Source: JALYUM01 sp036688685 (GTDB lineage Bacteria; Pseudomonadota; Gammaproteobacteria; Burkholderiales; Burkholderiaceae_D). From it: a DNA stretch of 64,000 nucleotides. The DNA is taken from positions 1 through 64,000 of the forward strand of contig NZ_JAQQPS010000022.1 of assembly GCF_036688685.1 (NCBI RefSeq), written 5' to 3'. Positions 26,539-35,941 of the stretch are shown piece by piece (within the stretch, counting starts at the first letter, position 1; every line of letters starts with the position of its first letter). The translations under genes were made by a program, and so were the position numbers. The notes under the pieces were generated by a model that was not told the DNA's origin, made no database searches, and saw only the letters and a program-made list of their open reading frames with translations.

Positions 26539-28515
26539 ATGTCCAACTCACACGCTAATGTATTGATGCAATTTTGTGCTGGCATGGTTTCACTACATCG
26601 CACCACGAAAATCGCCGTCATGGTCATGGCAGACCTGTTGGCGCTGCCGTTCTGCTTTCTGATTGCGATGATGTTACGCGGCGGCGACCTGAAGCTGGCC
26701 ATGCACTACGGCCCTGCTTCATATGTCCTGGTTGCGGTGGTCACGATCGCAGCGTTCTCCCTGTCAGACCTCTACCGCGCAGTAATCCGGTTCATCGACC
26801 AGCGCTTGCTGAGCGTCACAGGCCTTGCGCTGGCGATTGCCGTGCTGTGTGCCTATATTGTCCTGTTTGCCATCAACGACGAAATATTCCCGCGCAGTGC
26901 CCTCGCCATCTACTGGTTCATCGTCTTCTCCTATGTCGTCACTTCCCGCATCGGTATCCGCAATTTCCTGCGCAACCACAGCGCGCGGCGGCGCCCTCAT
27001 TGCGAGCCAGTCGCCATCTATGGCGCAGGCGAAGCAGGCGCGCGGCTGGCGCTCACCATGCGCAACAGCGATGAATATCGTCCCATGTGCTTCTTTGACG
27101 ACAAGCATTTGCTCAACGAGCGCAGCATCGCCGGACTGCGCGTCTTTCACACTGACCGGCAAACAGAAATCGTCGGTGCCCTCGGCATACGCTCGATCGT
27201 CATCGCCATTCCCACCGTATCACCAGAACGTCTGCGCGACATCATGCAACGGCTGGCGCAGCCTGGCGTCACCATCAAGATTTTGAGCCGGCTGGTCGAT
27301 CTGGCCGACGACAAGGTCACCCCGCGCGATTCCATTCGCGAACTCAAATTTGAAGACTTGCTAGGCCGCGCGCCGGTGCCGCCACGCATGGAGCTGTTCG
27401 CCAGCTGCGTGCGGGGCAAGAACGTTCTGGTCACAGGCGCCGGGGGTTCGATCGGAAGCGAGCTGTGTCGGCAGATCGCCACGCTGGCGCCGGCGCGACT
27501 CCTGTTGCTGGACCACTCGGAATACGCGCTGTACACCATTCGCCAGGAACTCGCGACGCGCTTTCCGGAGGTTCAGGTCGAGGCGCACCTGGGTTCTGTC
27601 TGCAACAGCGACCTCGTCAACAGACTGATGCAACAGTGCGAAGTCAATACGATCTATCACGCCGCCGCTTACAAGCACGTCCCGTTGGTAGAGGCCAATA
27701 TCGTTGAAGGCTTGCGCAACAATGTGCTGGGAGCACAAGTCATCGCCAGCGCAGCCGCCGTACACGGCGTGGAGACCTGCGTCCTGATCTCCAGCGACAA
27801 GGCTGTGCGACCCACCAACATCATGGGGGCGAGCAAGCGCATCGCCGAGTTGATATTCCAGGCCGCCGCCACCAAGCACAGTGCGGCAACGAATTTTTCC
27901 ATGGTTCGCTTCGGCAACGTGCTCGGTTCGTCCGGTTCCGTCATTCCCCTGTTCCAGCGCCAGATCGCGCGTGGCGGGCCGTTGACGATCACCCACCCCG
28001 ATGTTTCGCGTTATTTCATGTTGATACCCGAAGCCGCGCAACTGGTCATTCAGGCAGGCGCCATGGCCAAAGGAGGCGATGTCTTCGTGCTCGACATGGG
28101 CGAACCGGTACGCATCGTCGATCTGGCGCGCACGCTGCTTGCGCTGTCGGGTCTCACCGAAAAAACGCCACAACAGCCGACTGGCGATATCGATATCCAG
28201 TTCGTCGGGCTCTTCCCTGGAGAAAAATTGCATGAGGAACTGCTCACCGATGGCGTCGTGTTCCCCAGTGAGCATCCCCGCATCATGCGCATGAAAGAAA
28301 ACGCATTGCGCCCAAGCGTCCTCGACACCTGTATTACCTGCCTGATGATGGCTTGCGATACCCATGAGCGCGCCATGATCGAGTCAATGGTCAAAGCCAT
28401 CGTTATCGAGTACATGCCAGCGACACCAGCGCCGCCGCCCCCTGCGGCAGAGATTGCGGAGCTTCCCGAAGCGCCCACGTGGCGTGTACGCAAATTTGTG
28501 CCTTTCCGAATCTAA
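26539..28515 (+). CDS. WbpM/CapD-type membrane nucleotide-sugar 4,6-dehydratase
   Basis: The 658-aa protein has four N-terminal transmembrane helices (about 20-130), a CoA-binding-like Rossmann segment (AIYGAGEAGARLA, about 157), and a C-terminal SDR domain with NAD motif TGAGGSIGSE near residue 300. The catalytic region reads SSDKAVRPTNIMGASKR, where Met replaces the usual Tyr of the YxxxK motif, as in WbpM, PglF and FlaA1-type enzymes. These convert UDP-GlcNAc to a 4-keto-6-deoxy sugar for surface polysaccharides. It stands before remnants of other polysaccharide genes, so it may now be an orphan. Confidence 0.9.
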   Translation: MSNSHANVLMQFCAGMVSLHRTTKIAVMVMADLLALPFCFLIAMMLRGGDLKLAMHYGPASYVLVAVVTIAAFSLSDLYRAVIRFIDQRLLSVTGLALAIAVLCAYIVLFAINDEIFPRSALAIYWFIVFSYVVTSRIGIRNFLRNHSARRRPHCEPVAIYGAGEAGARLALTMRNSDEYRPMCFFDDKHLLNERSIAGLRVFHTDRQTEIVGALGIRSIVIAIPTVSPERLRDIMQRLAQPGVTIKILSRLVDLADDKVTPRDSIRELKFEDLLGRAPVPPRMELFASCVRGKNVLVTGAGGSIGSELCRQIATLAPARLLLLDHSEYALYTIRQELATRFPEVQVEAHLGSVCNSDLVNRLMQQCEVNTIYHAAAYKHVPLVEANIVEGLRNNVLGAQVIASAAAVHGVETCVLISSDKAVRPTNIMGASKRIAELIFQAAATKHSAATNFSMVRFGNVLGSSGSVIPLFQRQIARGGPLTITHPDVSRYFMLIPEAAQLVIQAGAMAKGGDVFVLDMGEPVRIVDLARTLLALSGLTEKTPQQPTGDIDIQFVGLFPGEKLHEELLTDGVVFPSEHPRIMRMKENALRPSVLDTCITCLMMACDTHERAMIESMVKAIVIEYMPATPAPPPPAAEIAELPEAPTWRVRKFVPFRI

Positions 28516-28557
28516 AACATGCTTTTCAACCCACCACCTGTACTGGCGAGGATTCCC

Positions 28558-28665
28558 ATGCGCGACGAACAAAAAATGACCTACCTGCAGCATCTTACCG
28601 ACAAGTTTCACGAACGCCGTGCCGTCATCGGGATTGTCGGCCTTGGATACAGGGTGTTCAGGTAA
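28558..28665 (+). pseudogene. 5' remnant of a nucleotide-sugar dehydrogenase gene (WbpA/UDP-sugar dehydrogenase family)
   Basis: The 35-codon frame opens at ATG 28558 and reads MTYLQHLTDKFHERR followed by AVIGIVGLGY. This is the N-terminal NAD-binding start of UDP-N-acetylglucosamine/UDP-glucose dehydrogenases, whose next residues are normally VGLPL. After the Tyr codon at 28648-28650 the family sequence stops and the frame closes at TAA 28663-28665. A full gene would be about 420 codons. The break coincides with the break in an oppositely oriented Wzc-like remnant. Confidence 0.75.
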
Positions 28666-28787
28666 CTCTTCAGATCGACCTGGCTATCATCGCCATAATC
28701 AAGCGGTCGCGGATCCCAATGTGCACTGAGAATCGGTGGACTATGGACAAAGTTACTCAACGGATTTTGCTCACCATGCTTAGTCAT
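28608..28787 (-). pseudogene. 5' remnant of a Wzc/Wzz-type chain-length or tyrosine-kinase gene
   Basis: ATG 28787, preceded by AGGAG, opens a frame whose residues 35-47 read SQVDLKSYLNTLY. This matches the region just before the first transmembrane helix of Wzc-type tyrosine autokinases and Wzz proteins, which normally continues with Arg-Arg-Lys-Trp. Here similarity stops at Tyr, at about 28650, and the frame closes at 28608 after unrelated residues. It lies 25 bases downstream of the wza-like gene on the same strand, the normal wza-wzc order. The tail overlaps the dehydrogenase remnant on the other strand. Confidence 0.7.
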
Positions 28788-28812
28788 GAAGGACTCCTGA
28801 TACGCGTCACTT

Positions 28813-29928
28813 TCAGGGACGGCTGACGCCAACGGCCGACGTTAAAGCGCCCGGAAAAAGAAGACTGAGCTTGCGATTCCAGTTTGCCAAGGGGGTAGCA
28901 GCAACGAAAACGATATCCTTGGGCTGCAGTTCGAAGGACTCGGCCATCGCTAGCGAGCCGGTCTGGCGAGCGTCAAGTTGAAACACCCTTGTACGTTGAG
29001 GCGTCTTGCGCACCACGTAGATTTGCCTGGCATCGCCACTGAGGGGACTGATGCCACCGGTTTCACCCAGCGCTTCGTTGAGCGTCAGGCGTCCGTCATG
29101 CATGGTCAGCGCTTTCGGCGCAACAACTTCGCCGGAGACGAACACCTTGCTCTCTTCACGAGAATGCACACGCACGACGTCGCCATGCGCCAGCAGCAGA
29201 CTGCCGGGATTGACACCTTTCTGGACCAATTCGCGCAGATTGATGCTGTAGCGGGCCTCTCCACGCTCCAGCCAGATCCGGCTCTGGTCGGCAGTAGGCA
29301 GCAAACCGCCGGCCCGATTTAGCGCTTCCACCAACGTCATGGGCAAATCGTTGATGGCCTGGACACCTGCGTTTTTGACTTCCCCATCGACATAGACCCG
29401 CTTGCTGCGGAAGGCCTGTACCCGCAACGTGACGTTGGGGCTCGCAATATACTTTGCCAGCCTGCGTACCAACAAGTCGCGGGCCGCCTCTTCCGTCAAG
29501 CCGGCAACCTGCACCTGCCCGGCATACGGAAACTGGATGGAACCGCGATGATCAACAGAGAAACCTTGTTGCGGTGTATTGGCGACGGCGGCACCGGTAT
29601 CGAACGCTGCAGCAGCCATTCCGGCACCGGCCAACTCTGGATGGTCCCATACAGTGATCGACAAAATATCGCTGCTCCCGATCGTGTAGGGAGGTGGATC
29701 AGGCTGTACAAGGTCGCGCCAATTCATTCCGGATGGGACCACCTGAATGGCCTTTTCTTGCGCGACCAGTTGCTCTGTGATCATTTCGGTCACAGGTGCT
29801 GCGCTCTGCCCGACGTTGCCGTCCGTGGACGCGTCCTGCAGGTGCAGGTCGGATGCGCAGCCCAGCACATTGCAGAGGGCGAAGACCGTGCAGAGTACGC
29901 GCGCTGTAAAATAATAATGAGAAGACAT
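28813..29928 (-). CDS. Wza-type polysaccharide export outer-membrane protein
   Basis: Wza forms the outer-membrane channel for capsule or exopolysaccharide. The 371-aa product has a lipoprotein signal with Cys near residue 24 (VLGCAS). The Poly_export domain begins PYTIGSSDILSITVWDHPEL (about 80-180), and two SLBB domains follow (about 185-235, with KRVYVDGEVKNAG, and 265-320, with KVFVSGEVVAPKAL). Length matches Wza. Its usual partner wzc survives only as a fragment directly downstream, so export through this protein is probably not functional unless another Wzc is encoded elsewhere. Confidence 0.92.
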   Translation of the reverse strand: MSSHYYFTARVLCTVFALCNVLGCASDLHLQDASTDGNVGQSAAPVTEMITEQLVAQEKAIQVVPSGMNWRDLVQPDPPPYTIGSSDILSITVWDHPELAGAGMAAAAFDTGAAVANTPQQGFSVDHRGSIQFPYAGQVQVAGLTEEAARDLLVRRLAKYIASPNVTLRVQAFRSKRVYVDGEVKNAGVQAINDLPMTLVEALNRAGGLLPTADQSRIWLERGEARYSINLRELVQKGVNPGSLLLAHGDVVRVHSREESKVFVSGEVVAPKALTMHDGRLTLNEALGETGGISPLSGDARQIYVVRKTPQRTRVFQLDARQTGSLAMAESFELQPKDIVFVAATPLANWNRKLSLLFPGALTSAVGVSRP

Positions 29929-30115
29929 AATGACAACCTGATCAAAAGCACTGCCAGAAGACAGCTGTGATAGTCAGGTTAAGTCTCGTCAAACTGCCGG
30001 GCTTTGCTGCACGTCAAACGCCCGCGGGAAGTAAAAACTGGGGCGTCAGTGTGGCACGTCATCCCCGCATTTCTCACCATGCATATTTTTACCTGCCTTA
30101 GGGGGCAATCGAACT

Positions 30116-30496
30116 TTATGCCGGCCGGGTCTGGGTGCCGGCGCCACGCGTGATGTGCAACATACGGCAGGGCGAGGTGACCTTGGCCGTGTGCCAGATT
30201 CCGCGCGGCACGATGACGGCGCCGCTCCCGCCCAGCACAATAATGTGAACGCCGTCTGCTTGTTCCAGATGGAGCGTGGCCGTACCTGACAGCAGATACA
30301 CGAACTCGTCGGCATACGGATGCATTTCCCAACTGTGCCAATTCGCTTCAAACAAATATTCCGACACCAGCCAGCCGTCACCGCAATGCGCAAGATCAAC
30401 TTCCGGCAATTGCCAGAATTGGTCTCCGCCAGGCAGGGGCGTAGCAACGCCATCGGCACCGAGCAGAACATAGGTTTCCTGGGGATTGAGCGACAT
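30116..30496 (-). CDS. Cupin-domain protein
   Basis: The 126-aa protein is a single beta-barrel cupin. The first metal motif region reads WHSWEMHPYADEFVYLLSG and the second PRGIWHTAKV, with His and Glu at usual metal-binding positions. ATG 30496 follows AAGGAG and was chosen over a longer upstream frame. Cupins of this size act as small isomerases, dioxygenases or sensors; the substrate cannot be told from sequence. It lies between the polysaccharide remnants and tRNA-Arg. Confidence 0.85.
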   Translation of the reverse strand: MSLNPQETYVLLGADGVATPLPGGDQFWQLPEVDLAHCGDGWLVSEYLFEANWHSWEMHPYADEFVYLLSGTATLHLEQADGVHIIVLGGSGAVIVPRGIWHTAKVTSPCRMLHITRGAGTQTRPA

Positions 30497-30541
30497 GGAC
30501 ACTCCTTGAACGAAATGCAGTACGCGGGGCAACGAAAATAC

Positions 30542-30618
<77 letters not shown>

Positions 30619-30655
30619 TAAAATCAATTGGCGCGGCAAGATATACCGCGCGCAT

Positions 30656-30691
30656 GTGAAAACGGGCTGTCAGATTGACAGCCCGTTTCAC
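30656..30691. terminator. Palindromic hairpin between tRNA-Pro and tRNA-Arg
   Basis: A nearly perfect inverted repeat (AAACGGGCTGTCA / TGACAGCCCGTTT) with a 3-base loop lies between the two leftward tRNA genes. It could terminate the tRNA-Pro transcript; T runs are short on both sides, so it may be a processing structure instead. Confidence 0.6.
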
Positions 30692-30699
30692 TAAAACTT

Positions 30700-30776
30700 T
30701 GGTCGGAGTACAAGGATTCGAACCTTGGACCCCCTGGTCCCAAACCAGGTGCGCTACCGGACTGCGCCACACTCCG
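30700..30776 (-). tRNA. tRNA-Pro (anticodon TGG)
   Basis: On the - strand the acceptor stem is CGGAGTG paired with TACTCCG. The anticodon loop TTTGGGA lies in a CCTGG/CCAGG stem, the T-loop is GGTTCGAATCC, and CCA is encoded. The anticodon TGG reads proline codons. Confidence 0.96.
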
Positions 30777-30832
30777 AAGCCGAAATTATAACGCGCCACA
30801 CTGCGTACGTCAATGCAGTTGGCGCATCCAGA

Positions 30833-32170
30833 TTACTGCGCGACCTTGGCGGCAATACGGCGCGCGCTGGTCTCAGCCAGTTCAGCAGTCTTCGCTTCCA
30901 CCATGACACGAATCAGCGGTTCCGTACCGGAGGCGCGGATCAACACCCTGCCCGCGTCGCCCAGTTCGCGCTCGACCGCTTGCTTCTCGGCGACCATCGC
31001 AGCGTTCTGCGTCCAGTCGAAATCCGATGCGACTTTGATATTGATCAAGGTCTGCGGATACAGGACCAGACCGGCGCACGATTGCGCCAGCGTCTTGCCG
31101 CTACGAACCAAGGCCGACAGCACTTGCAACGATGACACGATACCGTCGCCGGTGGTGTGTTTATCGAGTGCCAGCAAGTGGCCAGAGCCTTCGCCGCCAA
31201 ACAGCCAGTTCTTTTCTTTCATGACTTCCAGAACGTAGCGGTCGCCGACCTTGGCGCGGGCGAAGCCGACACCGAGTTCCTTGAACGCGACTTCCAGCGC
31301 CATGTTTGTCATCAAGGTGCCAACGGCGCCTGCAACCGGCCCGGCAGTCATCCGGTCGCGCACCATTACATACAGCAGCTCGTCGCCGTTGTAGAGACGT
31401 CCAGTGGCGTCGCACATGATCAGGCGGTCGGCGTCGCCATCGAGTGCGATCCCGAGATCGGCCTTGTGCGCCACGACAGCGGCAGCCATGGCTTGCGGCG
31501 CGGTGGCGCCAAAACCAGCGTTGATATTGAAACCATCCGGCGTCGCGCCGATGGAAATGACTTCAGCGCCGAGCTCATGGTAGACGTGCGACGCGATGGC
31601 GTACGCAGCACCGTGTGCGCTGTCGACAACGATCTTCATGCCCCGCAGATCGAGCTCGTTCGGGAAGCTGCCCTTGCAAAATTCGATGTAGCGGCCCTGC
31701 GCATCACGCAAGCGATTGGCGCGGCCCAATTTTTCGGACGGCACACAATCCATCGGTTGATCGATGGCTTCCTCGATCTCGTGCTCGACTGCATCCGGCA
31801 GCTTGGTGCCGTTGGCCGAAAAAAATTTGATGCCGTTGTCCTGGTAGGCATTGTGGGACGCCGAAATGACGACACCGGCGGACAAACGCAAGGCACGCGT
31901 CAGGTAAGCGATGGCCGGCGTTGGCATCGGGCCGGCCAGCATGACATCGACGCCTGCCGACGCGAACCCGGCTTCCAGCGCCGCTTCCAGCATATAGCCG
32001 GAGATGCGCGTATCTTTGCCGATCAGGACAGTGGGATGCCCGGTGCCGGAGCGGCCTTTGGCCAGCACTTTGCCAGCCGCGTGGCCAAGGCGCATGACAA
32101 AATCTGGGGTGATTGGCGTAACGCCCACCAGCCCGCGAATGCCATCAGTTCCGAAATATTTGCGTGACAT
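30833..32170 (-). CDS. glmM: Phosphoglucosamine mutase GlmM
   Basis: GlmM converts glucosamine-6-phosphate to glucosamine-1-phosphate for UDP-GlcNAc synthesis. The 445-aa protein starts MSRKYFGTDGIRG and carries the phospho-serine loop VISASHNAYQDNG, the metal loop DGDADR, the sugar-binding GGEGSGH and the phosphate-binding RASGTEP. Length is normal. It follows folP by 16 bases, the common folP-glmM pairing. Confidence 0.98.
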   Translation of the reverse strand: MSRKYFGTDGIRGLVGVTPITPDFVMRLGHAAGKVLAKGRSGTGHPTVLIGKDTRISGYMLEAALEAGFASAGVDVMLAGPMPTPAIAYLTRALRLSAGVVISASHNAYQDNGIKFFSANGTKLPDAVEHEIEEAIDQPMDCVPSEKLGRANRLRDAQGRYIEFCKGSFPNELDLRGMKIVVDSAHGAAYAIASHVYHELGAEVISIGATPDGFNINAGFGATAPQAMAAAVVAHKADLGIALDGDADRLIMCDATGRLYNGDELLYVMVRDRMTAGPVAGAVGTLMTNMALEVAFKELGVGFARAKVGDRYVLEVMKEKNWLFGGEGSGHLLALDKHTTGDGIVSSLQVLSALVRSGKTLAQSCAGLVLYPQTLINIKVASDFDWTQNAAMVAEKQAVERELGDAGRVLIRASGTEPLIRVMVEAKTAELAETSARRIAAKVAQ

Positions 32171-32186
32171 TTGTATCTTTTCTTAT

Positions 32187-33026
32187 CTAGTTAATCAAGC
32201 TTGCTGTTTGCCATACCTTGATGGCGTCTACTGTTTCCGCTACATCATGCACGCGCACGATACGCGCACCCTGCGCCACCGCAGCCAGAGCGCCGCCCAG
32301 GCTGCCAGCGAGGCGTTGTTCGACAGGACGACCGACGACGGCGCCGATCATCGACTTGCGCGACAGGCCCGCCAGCACCGGCAGGCCCAGCTCACGCTTG
32401 ATGCGCGCGATGCCTGCCAACAAGGTATAATTATGTGCCACCGTTTTGCCAAAACCAAATCCTGGATCGATGCAAATACGTTCGCGCGCAATGCCGAACG
32501 CCGTCATGGCGTCGACTCGCTCGCGCAAGAACGCGATGACTTCCGCCAGCACGTCGTCGTAGTGCGGTTCCTGCTGCATCGTTGGCGGTGTTGCCTGCAT
32601 GTGCATGATGCAGAGGCCACAATCGCTGTCGCGCACCGCCTCGAGTGCCCCTGGTGCACGAAAGCCGTTGATATCGTTAATCATGTCCGCACCAGCAAGC
32701 AGGACTTCACGCATGACTTCCGGCTTGAACGTATCGATGGACAGAGGCGTCTCCAGCCCTTGCAGCGCGTAGACGACCGGCATGACGCGGTCCAGTTCAT
32801 CGACGATGGAGACAGAAGGCGCGCCGGGACGCGTCGACTCGCCCCCGATGTCGATCATCCCGGCACCTGCGGCAACCATCTCTTCGGCCCGCGAGATGGC
32901 GAACTCGAGTTTGTTGAAACTGCCGCCGTCGGAAAAGGAATCGGGTGTGACATTCAGAATGCCCATCACAACAGCCTTGCTGTCGAATGTAAAGCCGAAG
33001 CGGCCGCATTGGAGATATTGACGCAT
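32187..33026 (-). CDS. folP: Dihydropteroate synthase FolP
   Basis: FolP joins p-aminobenzoate to a dihydropterin pyrophosphate in folate synthesis and is the sulfonamide target. The 279-aa TIM-barrel protein has MGILNVTPDSFSDGG, IGGESTRPG, INDINGF and DPGFGFGKT motifs, and the KSMIGAVVGRP segment. The frame also has an ATG at 33065, but that lies inside the ftsH terminator hairpin, so ATG 33026 is preferred. The start has only a weak ribosome-binding site. Confidence 0.96.
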   Translation of the reverse strand: MRQYLQCGRFGFTFDSKAVVMGILNVTPDSFSDGGSFNKLEFAISRAEEMVAAGAGMIDIGGESTRPGAPSVSIVDELDRVMPVVYALQGLETPLSIDTFKPEVMREVLLAGADMINDINGFRAPGALEAVRDSDCGLCIMHMQATPPTMQQEPHYDDVLAEVIAFLRERVDAMTAFGIARERICIDPGFGFGKTVAHNYTLLAGIARIKRELGLPVLAGLSRKSMIGAVVGRPVEQRLAGSLGGALAAVAQGARIVRVHDVAETVDAIKVWQTASLIN

Positions 33027-33055
33027 GAAGAGAGAAGAATGAGGCTTGCAATAAG

Positions 33056-33081
33056 AAAAAGGCATCCGCGAGGATGCCTTT
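33056..33081 (-). terminator. Terminator after ftsH
   Basis: Stem AAAGGCATCC / GGATGCCTTT with a 4-base loop, followed on the - strand by a T run. It lies 20 bases after the ftsH stop and 30 bases before folP, so folP is probably transcribed by read-through or from its own promoter. Confidence 0.85.
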
Positions 33082-33100
33082 CAGGAAAAACGAGGACGAA

Positions 33101-34987
33101 TCAGGCTGGCGCGGTCGCGTTCGGCGACACACCACCTGAGCCACTGTCAGCCGGCGGCGTGCGCTTGGTGACGGTGCCCGCCTTTGGTGGCTGCGGCTCA
33201 TTGCCAGCCATGATATCGTTGATCTGCTCTGCATCGATGGTTTCCCAGTCAAGCAGCGCCTTGGTCATCTTTTCGACCTTGTCGCGATTCTCTTCCAGCA
33301 AGCGGCGCGCCAGGGCGTACTGCGTGTCGAGGATGGCACGGATCTCGGCGTCGACTTTTTGCTGGGTCGCTTCCGAAATAGTCTTCGTTGCGCCACCGAA
33401 GAAACCTTCGTTTTCGCTGTCTTCGTAGACCATCACGCCCATGCTATCGGACATGCCGAAGCGGGTCACCATGGAACGGGCCAGCTTGGTCGCACGCGAA
33501 AAGTCATTCGATGCGCCGGTCGACATTTGGCCGACAAAGATCTCTTCAGCAATCCGACCACCGAACAGGATCGAAATTTCCTCCAGCATCTTGTCCTTGT
33601 AACCAGACAGTGCATCGTGCTCAGGCAACTGCCACGTCAAGCCCAGTGCGTAACCACGTGGCATGATGGTGACCTTGTGGACCGGATCTGCCTTCGGCAA
33701 CAGCTTCGCGATGACTGCGTGGCCGGACTCGTGATAGGCCGTATTGCGGCGCTCTTCTTCACGCATGACCATGGACTTGCGCTCCGGACCCATGAAAATT
33801 TTGTCCTTGGCATCTTCGAAATCGTTCATTTCGACCAGGCGCTTGCTACGGCGCGCAGCAAACAAGGCTGCCTCATTGACCAGGTTGGCCAGATCGGCGC
33901 CAGAGAAGCCCGGCGTGCCACGGGCCAGGATATCGGCCTTGACGTCGGTTCCGATTGGCACTTTGCGCATGTGAACGTTCAGGATCTGCTCACGGCCGCG
34001 AATATCCGGCAAGCCAACCATGACCTGACGGTCGAAACGACCCGGACGCAGCAGCGCCTTGTCGAGTACGTCGGCACGGTTGGTGGCAGCAACCACAATA
34101 ACGCCGGAGCTCGCTTCAAAGCCGTCCATCTCGACCAGCAACTGGTTCAAGGTCTGTTCGCGCTCATCGTTACCGCCGCCCATACCGGCGCCGCGATGGC
34201 GACCGACCGCGTCGATCTCGTCGATGAAAATGATGCAAGGCGAATGCTTTTTGGCATTTTCGAACATATCACGGACACGGCTGGCACCGACACCGACGAA
34301 CATTTCGACGAAATCGGAACCCGAGATCGAGAAAAACGGCACTTTGGCTTCGCCTGCGATGGCGCGCGCCAGCAAGGTTTTACCGGTACCCGGTGGCCCC
34401 ACCATCAACACGCCTCGAGGAATGCGGCCACCCAGTTTCTGGAATTTGGTCGGATCCTTGAGGAAGTCGACGATTTCGTTGACTTCTTCTTTCGCCTCAT
34501 CGCAACCCGCAACATCGGCAAACGTGACCGTGTTGTTGGTTTCATCCATCATGCGCGCTTTCGACTTGCCGAACGAGAATGCCCCGCCCTTGCCGCCGCC
34601 CTGCATTTGACGCATGAAGAACACCCAGACGCCGATCAACAGCAGCATCGGGAACCAGGAAATGAAAATTTGTTGCAGGAAGGAAGGCTCTTCAGGCGGC
34701 TTGACGTCGAAATGCACGCCGCTCGCGACCAGGTCGCTGACGAGGCCTCGATCGAGCAAGGTGGCGGTTGCGCGCACCTTGCTGTCGTCGGCGCGGACTG
34801 CCGTGATGTTCTGGCCTTCGATGACCACATCCTTCAGCCGGCGCGACTTGACGTCGTCCAGGAGCTCGGAATAAGCAATGGTCTTGCTGCCGCCAGTGGC
34901 GGTGTGATTGTCAAACTGCTTGAACAGCATGAACAACAGCAGTGCGACAACCACCCAGATGGCGGACTTGGAAAACATATTATTCAC
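33101..34987 (-). CDS. ftsH: ATP-dependent zinc metalloprotease FtsH
   Basis: FtsH degrades misfolded membrane proteins and regulators such as LpxC and sigma-32. The 628-aa protein has two transmembrane helices (about 8-25 and 100-120) around a periplasmic domain. The AAA+ domain has Walker A GPPGTGKT, Walker B IIFIDEIDAVG and the second region of homology. The protease domain has zinc motif HESGH. The C-terminal tail is rich in Pro, Thr and Gly. It follows rlmE with a 214-base gap, the usual rlmE-ftsH order. Confidence 0.98.
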   Translation of the reverse strand: MNNMFSKSAIWVVVALLLFMLFKQFDNHTATGGSKTIAYSELLDDVKSRRLKDVVIEGQNITAVRADDSKVRATATLLDRGLVSDLVASGVHFDVKPPEEPSFLQQIFISWFPMLLLIGVWVFFMRQMQGGGKGGAFSFGKSKARMMDETNNTVTFADVAGCDEAKEEVNEIVDFLKDPTKFQKLGGRIPRGVLMVGPPGTGKTLLARAIAGEAKVPFFSISGSDFVEMFVGVGASRVRDMFENAKKHSPCIIFIDEIDAVGRHRGAGMGGGNDEREQTLNQLLVEMDGFEASSGVIVVAATNRADVLDKALLRPGRFDRQVMVGLPDIRGREQILNVHMRKVPIGTDVKADILARGTPGFSGADLANLVNEAALFAARRSKRLVEMNDFEDAKDKIFMGPERKSMVMREEERRNTAYHESGHAVIAKLLPKADPVHKVTIMPRGYALGLTWQLPEHDALSGYKDKMLEEISILFGGRIAEEIFVGQMSTGASNDFSRATKLARSMVTRFGMSDSMGVMVYEDSENEGFFGGATKTISEATQQKVDAEIRAILDTQYALARRLLEENRDKVEKMTKALLDWETIDAEQINDIMAGNEPQPPKAGTVTKRTPPADSGSGGVSPNATAPA

Positions 34988-35201
34988 GAAAACTCCTTCG
35001 ATGCGATGCGCATCTTTACCTGTACCAGAACGCCGATATTACTCGTCGATTTTACTCGGAATGCGCAGCCGGTGCCACACACGCCCCGCTGCACACGCTG
35101 AAAATACCACTTTAGCGGTTCGTCGCGCGCGGTAACGTCACCGGGCGGACAGTTTGGACTGCATTAACGCAGCCCTTAGCGTGTGATGTGCGGCTGGCAG
35201 C

Positions 35202-35888
35202 TCAAATATCAAGGGCAGATTGCTCGGGTTCGATGGCATTTGCACTGGCAGGGTTCTTCAGGCCACGCCCCAACAGGAAAATCTCGGACGACTTGTCGCG
35301 GCTTGCCTTCGGCTTGACCTGCTTGACGACTTTGAATTCGGCGCGAAACTTTTCCACAACCTGGCTGAATCCCATGTCTTTAAAGCATTTGACCAGCAAA
35401 GCGCCACTCGGTTTCATGTGCAGCTGTGCAAATTCGATCGCCAGATCGATCAGATGCTCCATGCGCGCCGAGTCCGCAGTCGGGATGCCGGACAGGTTTG
35501 GCGCCATGTCGGACATCACCACGTCGGCCTTGCGCCCCGCCAGCAACACATTCAGTTCGCGCACCGGGCGAGCCTCGCGGAAGTCGCCCTGGATGAAATC
35601 GACGTCGGCAATCGGCTCCATCGGCAACATATCCAGACCAATGATGGTGCCGGAAATGCCACCGCCCTCGGCGCCGGACAGCTTGCGCCGCGCGTACTGG
35701 GCCCAGCTGCCCGGGGTGCAACCAAGGTCGACAATGACCTGGCCGTGTTTGAGCAACTTTTCGCTCTCGTCGATTTCCTTCAGCTTGTAGGCAGCTCGTG
35801 CCCGGTATCCGTCTTTCTGCGCTTGCTTCACGTACGGGTCGTTAATGTGGTCGTGTAACCAGTTCTTGTTTAATTTTTTCTTTGCCAT
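35202..35888 (-). CDS. rlmE: 23S rRNA (uridine-2'-O-)-methyltransferase RlmE
   Basis: RlmE (RrmJ/FtsJ) methylates U2552 of 23S rRNA. The 228-aa protein has the SAM motif VDLGCTPGSWAQY, catalytic Lys in YRARAAYKL, SDMAPNLSG, and LLVKCFKD. It is somewhat longer than the roughly 209-aa E. coli protein because of a charged N-terminus and a C-terminal extension. It precedes ftsH and diverges from yhbY across 53 bases, the same order as in enterobacteria. Confidence 0.96.
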   Translation of the reverse strand: MAKKKLNKNWLHDHINDPYVKQAQKDGYRARAAYKLKEIDESEKLLKHGQVIVDLGCTPGSWAQYARRKLSGAEGGGISGTIIGLDMLPMEPIADVDFIQGDFREARPVRELNVLLAGRKADVVMSDMAPNLSGIPTADSARMEHLIDLAIEFAQLHMKPSGALLVKCFKDMGFSQVVEKFRAEFKVVKQVKPKASRDKSSEIFLLGRGLKNPASANAIEPEQSALDI

Positions 35889-35941
35889 TCGCGTAGAATA
35901 CTGCTTTTAAAGGATTTCAAAAAAGGTTTTAAATAAATACC

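Noticed and set aside
29979..30471. Two overlapping leftward frames around the cupin gene
   Set aside because: They overlap the well-supported cupin frame and have no family resemblance or ribosome-binding site.
26014..30541. Genomic island integrated at tRNA-Arg
   Set aside because: tRNA-Arg genes are frequent insertion sites, but I found no integrase and no direct repeat of the tRNA end on the far side.
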